The notes under the pieces are model-generated. The model was given only the letters and a program-made list of their open reading frames with translations, did not search any database and was not told the origin of the DNA. The position numbers and the translations under genes were made by a program. Below, one piece after another: positions 56,218 through 64,000 of a stretch of DNA of 64,000 nucleotides (position 1 is its first letter; each line of letters opens with the position of its first letter). The stretch is from Neisseria montereyensis (lineage in GTDB: Bacteria; Pseudomonadota; Gammaproteobacteria; Burkholderiales; Neisseriaceae): contig NZ_JANUXW010000009.1 in NCBI RefSeq assembly GCF_024834045.1, positions 1 through 64,000 of the forward strand, written 5' to 3'.

Positions 56218-56661
56218 TTAATGAATATGGGTAAAATTAATCACTTGGTCTTGGTTTTCGCTGTTTTGGTCAACCACGTTTTGTAAGGTCACATTGCTTA
56301 GGTAGTCATTAATGATTTTATTCAGACTTTCCCATAGTTCGTGGGTGACGCAAGCATGCCCGTTATTGCAGTTTCCTTTGCTGCCGCATTGTGTTGCATC
56401 AAGGCAGTCTTCTGCGGCGGCAATAATTTGGGCAATATTGATTTGGGTGGCGGGGGCGGCAAGGATATATCCGCCGCCGGGGCCGCGTAGGCTCTCTACC
56501 AATTCGGCTCGACGAAGCTTGCTGAACAGTTGTTCCAAATAGGAGAGGGAAATATTCTGCCTCTCGCTAATGGCGCTTAATTTTACCGCACCGCTTTGAG
56601 CGTTCATCGCCAAATCTATCATGGCAGTAACGGCAAAGCGGCCTTTGGTGGTCAGTCGCAT
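56218..56661 (-). CDS. iscR: Iron-sulfur cluster-sensing regulator IscR
   Basis: A 147-residue Rrf2-family regulator. The winged helix (MRLTTKGRFAVTAMIDLA, then ISLSYLEQLFSKLR) precedes the cluster site with cysteines in DATQCGSKGNCNNGHACVTH and a histidine ligand. Holo-IscR is known to repress its own isc operon. It is the first gene of iscRSUA, with a good IscR site upstream. Confidence 0.96.
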   Translation of the reverse strand: MRLTTKGRFAVTAMIDLAMNAQSGAVKLSAISERQNISLSYLEQLFSKLRRAELVESLRGPGGGYILAAPATQINIAQIIAAAEDCLDATQCGSKGNCNNGHACVTHELWESLNKIINDYLSNVTLQNVVDQNSENQDQVINFTHIH

Positions 56662-56713
56662 GGTGTGCCTGTTTTAAAATTATTCGGTGGGTTTGTGTTA
56701 TATCTTGAGGGCG

Positions 56714-56746
56714 ATTGTCTAATATCTGAGTGATTTAGTCAAGTAT
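56714..56746 (-). promoter_or_regulatory. isc promoter with overlapping IscR type 1 site
   Basis: On the - strand, 56722-56746 matches 23 of 25 positions of the type 1 IscR consensus known from E. coli (ATASYYGACTRWWWYAGTCRRSTAT). It overlaps TTGACT (-35, 56737-56742), which is 17 bp from GACAAT (-10, 56714-56719). Repression by [2Fe-2S]-IscR is therefore likely. Confidence 0.7.
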
Positions 56747-57115
56747 ATGTGTTTGAAAGATTGATTGCCGCTATGAATACGATAATATTTTTTCAGTAGA
56801 CCTTAAAAATATGATGGCGAATATATGAATATACAAGCGGAGATAATGGGTTTTTAGATAGAAAGTAAAAACAATGAATGATATGATGCAAAAGGCGTTA
56901 AAGTTCATGAAACCATAAAATAATAAGACTGAAACGGTTTGTAGCCGTTATGTTTTATGGTTATTGGGATTATGCTTGATATTAATAAAAGCATTTGCAA
57001 TCTATAGAAGCTTGGTATAGATTGGTAAAGATTTTCAGATGGCGGGTAAATAGGCCGTCTGAAATGATTTTGATTTATTGCTAACAGAAACAATGTATTT
57101 TTTAAGGTAGACGAC
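56747..57115. other. Divergent spacer between iscR and lldD
   Basis: AT-rich with no ORF of note. One uptake sequence lies at about 57052-57063 and a decayed copy (TTTCAGATGGC) just before it. The promoter of lldD must lie here, but I cannot pick it. Confidence 0.45.
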
Positions 57116-58288
57116 ATGAAACGTGATTTGAGTAAGATGACCTGTATCGAAGATTTGCGCCTTATGGCACAACGTAAAGTACCGAAAATGTTTTACGATT
57201 ATGCCGATTCGGGGTCGTGGACTGAAAGAACTTATCGTGACAATACCTCTGATTTCCAAGATATTAAATTCCGTCAACGTATTTTGGTGGATATGGAAAA
57301 CCGCAGTTTGGAAACCAAAATGATCGGCCAAGATGTGAAAATGCCGGTTGCGATTGCCCCGACAGGCTTCACCGGTATGCAACATGCCGATGGTGAAATT
57401 TTGGCTGCCCGTGCGGCGGAAAAATTCGGTGTGCCTTTTTCGCTTTCTACCATGTCTATTTGTTCGATTGAAGATATTGCAGAAAATACCAGTGCGCCTT
57501 TCTGGTTTCAGCTTTATGTGATGCGCGACCGTGAGTTTATGGAGAATTTGGTTAAGCGCGCCCAAGCGGCACAATGTTCGGCATTGATTCTAACGGTGGA
57601 TTTGCAAGTGTTGGGTCAGCGTCATAAAGATATTAAAAACGGTTTGTCTGCGCCACCAAAACCGACTATTCCTAATATGATTAATCTGGCCACCAAGCCG
57701 GAATGGTGTATGAAAATGTTGAATACCAAGCGGCGTACATTCGGCAATATTGTCGGCCATGCAAAAAATGTGACCGATTTGTCTTCGCTGTCGTCTTGGA
57801 CTGCAGAACAGTTCGACCCCGGTTTGAGCTGGGATGATGTGGCTCGTATTAAAGATTTATGGGGCGGCAAACTGATTCTGAAAGGGGTGATGGAACCTGA
57901 AGATGCGGAATTGGCCGTGAAAAGCGGTGCCGATGCGTTGGTGGTTTCCAATCACGGCGGACGCCAGCTTGACGACACGATTTCTTCTATTAAAGCCCTG
58001 CCGGATATTGTAAGCGCGGTGGGTAATGATATTGAAGTCTGGCTCGATAGCGGCATCCGCAGCGGCCAGGATATTCTTAAGGCTTGGGCTTTGGGTGCGC
58101 GCGGTACCATGATCGGTCGTGCCTTCCTTTATGGCTTGGGTGCTTACGGTGAAGAAGGTGTCACCCGTGCGCTGGAAATCCTTTATAAAGAGATGGATAT
58201 TTCTATGGCCTTTACCGGTAACCGCAATATTCATGATGTGACCCGCGATATTTTGATTAAAGGCACTTACCCGACAACCACGGATTAA
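57116..58288 (+). CDS. lldD: L-lactate dehydrogenase (quinone), FMN-dependent
   Basis: A 390-residue FMN enzyme that oxidises L-lactate to pyruvate at the inner membrane and passes electrons to quinone. Motifs include PVAIAPTGFTGMQHADGE, FWFQLYVMRDRE, the catalytic-histidine segment SNHGGRQLD near residue 283, and the FMN-phosphate site DSGIRSGQDILKAWALGARG. Lactate is a key carbon source for Neisseria on mucosa. It is monocistronic. Confidence 0.93.
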   Translation: MKRDLSKMTCIEDLRLMAQRKVPKMFYDYADSGSWTERTYRDNTSDFQDIKFRQRILVDMENRSLETKMIGQDVKMPVAIAPTGFTGMQHADGEILAARAAEKFGVPFSLSTMSICSIEDIAENTSAPFWFQLYVMRDREFMENLVKRAQAAQCSALILTVDLQVLGQRHKDIKNGLSAPPKPTIPNMINLATKPEWCMKMLNTKRRTFGNIVGHAKNVTDLSSLSSWTAEQFDPGLSWDDVARIKDLWGGKLILKGVMEPEDAELAVKSGADALVVSNHGGRQLDDTISSIKALPDIVSAVGNDIEVWLDSGIRSGQDILKAWALGARGTMIGRAFLYGLGAYGEEGVTRALEILYKEMDISMAFTGNRNIHDVTRDILIKGTYPTTTD

Positions 58289-58311
58289 TATCCGGCAGAT
58301 TTAAGTATATC

Positions 58312-58342
58312 AAGGCCGTCTGAAAACTATTCAGACGGCCTT
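58312..58342 (+). terminator. Uptake-sequence terminator after lldD
   Basis: 13-bp arms (58312-58324 and 58330-58342) with a 5-nt loop, followed by T-rich sequence. Confidence 0.8.
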
Positions 58343-58395
58343 TGTTTTGATGTGTTCAAAACAGGCTGCACGAATTTGTTGTTTTATGTTAAAGT

Positions 58396-58457
58396 CTGAT
58401 TTTAATCATCACGCGGCGGATTTGTCTGCCGTACGGGGCTGTTTGAATTAAAATCAG
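58396..58457. repeat. 11-bp inverted repeat upstream of hisZ
   Basis: CTGATTTTAAT at 58396-58406 and ATTAAAATCAG at 58447-58457, separated by 40 bp. It may be an operator or a long-range RNA stem in the hisZ leader. Confidence 0.45.
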
Positions 58458-58532
58458 GTTTTCCGCAGAGTTGTTTAGATTCTGCCCGATTTTAAGTTAA
58501 GCAGCCTTCCTTATGCTTACGGAAAGAGTCTC

Positions 58533-61000
<2,468 letters not shown>

Positions 61001-61025
61001 TTGGCTATCTGCGCTGATTAAATAA

Positions 61026-61056
61026 AAGGCCGTCTGAAAATATTTTCAGACGGCCT
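61026..61056. terminator. Uptake-sequence terminator between purA and the fHbp-like gene
   Basis: Opposed copies with arms up to 15 bp and T-rich flanks on both strands, serving two convergent genes. Confidence 0.85.
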
Positions 61057-61084
61057 TGTTTATTTTTAATTATAGAAATAATGA

Positions 61085-61918
61085 TTAACGCTTGCCGGCA
61101 AAATCAATTTCAATATATGAAGGTTGTTCATTAGGTTTTAATTGTGCATGATCCGGGTTAATGATTACATCGCCAATAATTTCTTCGGCAGCAGGACCAG
61201 CAAAGCCTAATCTATAATCACCCTCTGAGAATTTTTTTGATTCGGCTGTTGCAACACCTTCTATTCCAGAGAAAGTGGTGCTTACATCGTCCTTAATTTC
61301 TTTAATTCTAGAAGGCAACAGGCTGATTGTACCTGATTCTTTGAACCCTGTGATTGTACCGCTACCTGTACGTTGATCAAAGTTGACAGTGTATTCAAGG
61401 TTGCCTTGTTCTTTTGCTCCGATGGCTAGGCCTTTGTAAGTGTAATTACCCTGTTGGGGTAGATTGGCCAATGGGGTTGAGCTCCAAAACGGATCGGTTA
61501 ACGCGTATTCTGCTAGACGGGGTTGGGCGTTTGGATTAGTCAAACTATGTGATTTATCATAATACCTTTGTGCAATAACCGAGTAATTTTGTTTATAAAT
61601 TCGCATTTCACCCGTATATTTCTCAACTTCAGTCCCATCCTGTATATTTTTTACTGTGACTTCTAAAGGTTGTACGGTTAAACCTTGCGGGAGTTGGGAA
61701 ATATCCATTTTGTCACCGATTTGGTATCGGCGCCCATCAATGACGACATAGGATTCGGTGATACGATTTTCGAATTGTGATTGTATTTCGATTTCGTTGA
61801 GACGAGGCGTTGCTGTATTTGTAGAACCTGTATTGAGCGCATTACCGTTACCGCCACCACTGCCGCAAGCACTTAACAGTAGGGCACAACCAATTGCTGC
61901 CATAGATATGGATTTCAT
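61085..61918 (-). CDS. Factor H binding protein-like surface lipoprotein
   Basis: A 277-residue lipoprotein (lipobox LLLSACGSGGG, with the glycine run after the cysteine seen in fHbp). The central GEMRIYKQNYSVIAQ matches the fHbp segment around VYKQSHSA, and the C-terminal half LPQQGNYTYKGLAIG, GNLEYTVNFDQRTGSGTI and SEGDYRLGFAGPAAEEIIGD matches the fHbp barrel (RGTAFGS, LTYTIDFAAKQGNGKI, GSYSLGIFGGKAQEVAG) strand by strand. It is probably exported and flipped to the surface by a Slam-type translocon. Sequence is divergent enough that factor H binding cannot be assumed. Confidence 0.72.
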   Translation of the reverse strand: MKSISMAAIGCALLLSACGSGGGNGNALNTGSTNTATPRLNEIEIQSQFENRITESYVVIDGRRYQIGDKMDISQLPQGLTVQPLEVTVKNIQDGTEVEKYTGEMRIYKQNYSVIAQRYYDKSHSLTNPNAQPRLAEYALTDPFWSSTPLANLPQQGNYTYKGLAIGAKEQGNLEYTVNFDQRTGSGTITGFKESGTISLLPSRIKEIKDDVSTTFSGIEGVATAESKKFSEGDYRLGFAGPAAEEIIGDVIINPDHAQLKPNEQPSYIEIDFAGKR

Positions 61919-62001
61919 TATTTTAACCTCTAATTTGATAAATAAAAATGGATGGATTTCCCTATATGGAAACCTAAAAAATATGAATGAAGAAAAAACC
62001 T

Positions 62002-62029
62002 ATTATCAGTATCCTTTCATTATCATTAT
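62002..62029 (-). promoter_or_regulatory. GATAAT-rich, Fur-like site upstream of the fHbp-like gene
   Basis: On the - strand the bases give CATAATGATAATG (62019-62029 core) and a second GATAAT at 62002-62007. These are partial matches to the Fur hexamer array, 85-110 nt ahead of the lipoprotein start. The evidence is weak without a scored model. Confidence 0.3.
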
Positions 62030-62062
62030 GCGGGTAATAATAATTTTAACAAAAAATAATAT

Positions 62063-62104
62063 ATCCCTATTTGCATAATAAATGGTTTTTATGTAAATAG
62101 GGAT
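62063..62104. repeat. 14-bp inverted repeat in the fHbp-like gene upstream region
   Basis: ATCCCTATTTGCAT (62063-62076) and ATGTAAATAGGGAT (62091-62104) pair with one mismatch across a 14-nt loop, 20 bp before the strong terminator. Confidence 0.55.
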
Positions 62105-62123
62105 GTAAACTTTAAAATGCTTT

Positions 62124-62174
62124 AAACAACAATGAGATATAAATATATCATTTATATCTCATTGTTGTTTTTTT
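62124..62174 (+). terminator. Strong + strand terminator with no gene upstream
   Basis: A perfect 21-bp stem (62124-62144 and 62150-62170), 5-nt loop, followed by a T run only on the + strand. The nearest annotated + strand gene ends at 61000. It may close an unannotated small RNA transcribed from about 61920-62120, or be antisense to the lipoprotein leader. Confidence 0.8.
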
Positions 62175-62276
62175 ATACACATTTTAGATATTTGGTTGTA
62201 TTCTGATTCAGTATTTATAGAATGTGATGGTTTGAAAAATAAATAAAGCTATTAATATTGAGAACCGTATTATTTA

Positions 62277-62314
62277 AATTAGGCCGTCTGAAAATATTTT
62301 CAGACGGCCTAATT
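62277..62314 (-). terminator. Uptake-sequence terminator of trpB
   Basis: Adjacent 19-nt complementary arms made of opposed uptake sequences with extended flanks, 13 nt past the trpB stop. Confidence 0.85.
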
Positions 62315-62326
62315 GATTGAAATTAT

Positions 62327-63529
62327 TTACAATTCAATACCTTTTAGTTTCGCAACGGTATTAATGTCTTTATCGCCGCGGCCGGATAAGTTGACCAAAA
62401 TCACTTGGTCTTTTTGCATTTTCGGCGCTTCGGCAACAGCCCAAGCTAAGGCGTGGCTGGATTCTAGGGCGGGGATAATGCCTTCGTAGCGGCACAATAA
62501 ATCAAAAGCTTCCAGTGCGGCATCGTCATTGGCGGCGTAGTATTCGGCGCGGCCGATGTCGGCAAGGTGGCTGTGTTCGGGGCCGATGCCGGGATAGTCC
62601 AAACCGGCGGATACGGAATGGGTGCCGACCACTTGGCCGTTCTCATCCTGCATCAGATAGCTGCGGAAACCGTGGAGGACGCCGATAGGGGCTTTGCTGC
62701 TGATGGGGGCGGCATGTTCGGTGGTGTCGATGCCGAGTCCGCCTGCTTCTACACCGACTAAGCGCACGCCGGTTTCCGCTATATAAGGGTGGAACAGGCC
62801 GATGGCGTTGGAACCGCCGCCGACGCAGGCAACGGCAATATCAGGTTGTCTGCCGATGGCTTCGAGCATTTGGGTTTTGGCTTCGTTGCCGATTACGCAT
62901 TGGAAATCGCGCACCATTTCGGGGTAGGGCGCGGGGCCTGCGGCGGTGCCGATAATATAGAAAGTGTCATCGACGCGGGCGACCCATTCGCGCATGGCTT
63001 CGTTCATGGCGTCTTTCAATGTGCGCGAACCGCTTTCTACGCCGATAACGTTGGCACCGAGCAGTTTCATACGGAATACGTTGGGCGCTTGGCGTTGGAT
63101 ATCGTCGGCACCCATATAAACATGGCATTCCATGCCGAAGCGGGCAGCAACGGTAGCGGTGGCAACCCCGTGCTGTCCGGCACCGGTTTCCGCAATCACG
63201 CGTTTTTTGCCCATACGTTTGGCTAACAGCGCCTGCCCGATGGTGTTGTTGACTTTGTGCGCACCGGTGTGGTTGAGGTCTTCGCGCTTGAGCCAGATTT
63301 GTGCGCCGCCGAGCTTTTGGCTGAGGCGTTCGGCATGGTAAACAGGGCTGGGGCGGCCGACATAATGTTTTAAATCATGATGGAATGCTGCCCAAAAGGC
63401 GGGATCGTTTTTGGCTTCCTGATAAGCTTGCGCTAATTCTTTTAATGCGGGAATCAGGGTTTCGGAAACATAAATACCGCCGTGTTCGCCAAAAAAGCCT
63501 TGTTGGTCTGGGAAATGGTAATTTTGCAT
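62327..63529 (-). CDS. trpB: Tryptophan synthase beta chain
   Basis: A 400-residue PLP enzyme that joins indole and serine. The PLP lysine is K92 in [11 protein letters not shown], and the phosphate site [12 protein letters not shown] is near residue 235. [16 protein letters not shown] opens the protein. It is downstream of trpF on the same strand, but an uptake-sequence hairpin lies between; trpA is not seen directly downstream. Confidence 0.96.
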   Translation of the reverse strand: MQNYHFPDQQGFFGEHGGIYVSETLIPALKELAQAYQEAKNDPAFWAAFHHDLKHYVGRPSPVYHAERLSQKLGGAQIWLKREDLNHTGAHKVNNTIGQALLAKRMGKKRVIAETGAGQHGVATATVAARFGMECHVYMGADDIQRQAPNVFRMKLLGANVIGVESGSRTLKDAMNEAMREWVARVDDTFYIIGTAAGPAPYPEMVRDFQCVIGNEAKTQMLEAIGRQPDIAVACVGGGSNAIGLFHPYIAETGVRLVGVEAGGLGIDTTEHAAPISSKAPIGVLHGFRSYLMQDENGQVVGTHSVSAGLDYPGIGPEHSHLADIGRAEYYAANDDAALEAFDLLCRYEGIIPALESSHALAWAVAEAPKMQKDQVILVNLSGRGDKDINTVAKLKGIEL

Positions 63530-63646
63530 AAAACAATCTTTCGTGATTTGGGTAGCAGTGTGGGGTGTTGAGACGGCAGGCCGTCTGAAAGGATTTATAT
63601 TTTAGCAGTTTCGCTGTTGTCGGTTATATTTGTTTTGATGGCTTGG

Positions 63647-63676
63647 GCCGTCTGAAACCGTTTCAGACGGCTTTGG
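63647..63676 (-). terminator. Uptake-sequence hairpin between trpF and trpB
   Basis: 11-bp arms (63647-63657 and 63661-63671) with a CCG loop, 20 nt past the trpF stop. A further lone copy lies near 63579. It may uncouple trpF from trpB. Confidence 0.65.
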
Positions 63677-63696
63677 CATTTATGGGGCAATGCCGG

Positions 63697-64000
63697 TTAT
63701 TTTGCAGCACGGGCGGCTTGTAAAAACGCGGCCATTTTTTGCGGGCATTTGATACCGGGCGCACTTTCTACGCCGCTGGAAACATCAATAGCCGTTGCGC
63801 CGGTGAGGGCAATCGCGGCGGCGGTATTATCGGGGGTGAGCCCGCCGGAAAGCACCCAGTGACCGGATAGGGTTTCAGGTAGCATTTGCCAATCGAAGCG
63901 GTGTCCGGTGCCGCCGTATTCGCCGTCGACATAGGCATCGAATAAAACCGCACGGGCATCGGCAAACTGCTCGATGGCTGCGGTAATACCGGCGGTATCC
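63697..64000 (-). CDS. trpF: Phosphoribosylanthranilate isomerase, C-terminal part
   Basis: The frame runs off the right edge of the window. The visible 100 residues contain VLFDAYVDGEYGGTGHRFDW, the diagnostic TrpF loop with the catalytic aspartate, then VLSGGLTPDNTAAAI and AIDVSSGVESAPGIK, the phosphate-binding end of the (beta/alpha)8 barrel. It catalyses the third step of tryptophan synthesis. Its 5' end lies outside the window. Confidence 0.95.
   Translation of the reverse strand, partial: DTAGITAAIEQFADARAVLFDAYVDGEYGGTGHRFDWQMLPETLSGHWVLSGGLTPDNTAAAIALTGATAIDVSSGVESAPGIKCPQKMAAFLQAARAAK

Noticed and set aside
57035-57574. 179-codon - strand frame over the start of lldD
   Set aside because: It is antisense to a clear FMN dehydrogenase and has no ribosome-binding site or recognisable domain.
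62789-63226. 145-codon + strand frame antisense to trpB
   Set aside because: trpB is certain on the - strand; the frame is a shadow of its codon bias.

Overview
The window reads as chromosomal DNA of a Neisseria species. The clearest marker is the neisserial DNA uptake sequence in its AG form (AGGCCGTCTGAA), which occurs throughout, often as inverted pairs that form terminators between genes. Gene content agrees: meningococcal-type RpoB and RpoC, a MetQ lipoprotein, an isc cluster, fused-size genes typical of Betaproteobacteria, and a distant homologue of meningococcal factor H binding protein. It is probably not N. meningitidis or N. gonorrhoeae, whose dominant uptake sequence is the AT form; I cannot name the species.

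Layout. 1-12600 is the transcription and translation block on the + strand: end of tuf, tRNA-Trp, secE-nusG, rplKA, rplJL with an L10 leader, rpoB, rpoC. 12850-16760 (- strand) holds mscL, dsbB, tyrA and ubiB. 16930-27650 (+ strand) holds an NlpC/P60 hydrolase, lrgAB, moaA, luxS, a HutZ-like protein, miaB, a hemolysin-III family protein, uvrC and pgsA. 27660-28370 is a tRNA cluster (three Gly, Cys, a degenerate Cys-like tRNA, Leu) driven by a near-perfect promoter. Directly behind it sits a truncated toxin C-terminus with a probable immunity gene, closed by an AT-type uptake-sequence pair, which suggests an imported cassette. 29290-43812 is mainly - strand housekeeping: two small exported proteins, an RnfB-like ferredoxin, fabI, metNIQ behind a SAM-II-like riboswitch, the zinc-independent ribosomal proteins L31B and L36B behind a Zur-like box, pta, argF, a methyltransferase, xerC and tsaD. 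43994-46840 carries a self-cleaving S24 repressor divergent from a small exported protein, slyD and an alanine-rich lipoprotein. 46978-53130 carries an FAD oxidase, a 5-hydroxyisourate hydrolase pseudogene and a tripartite tricarboxylate transporter followed by an AbrB-family membrane protein. 53199-64000 carries ppa, iscRSUA with an IscR site, lldD, hisZ-purA, the fHbp-like lipoprotein, trpB and the end of trpF.

Functional themes are expression machinery, iron and sulfur handling (isc, HutZ-like, Fur-like sites), methionine uptake under SAM control, zinc-starvation ribosome remodelling, and carboxylate and lactate use. Items that most merit a second look are the Cys-like tRNA with lost elongator features, the toxin remnant with immunity gene, the fHbp homologue with an orphan terminator upstream, the SAM-II-like riboswitch, the S24 repressor with its operator repeats, and the uraH pseudogene. 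All family assignments come from reading the translated sequence and from memory of the families; no search was run.
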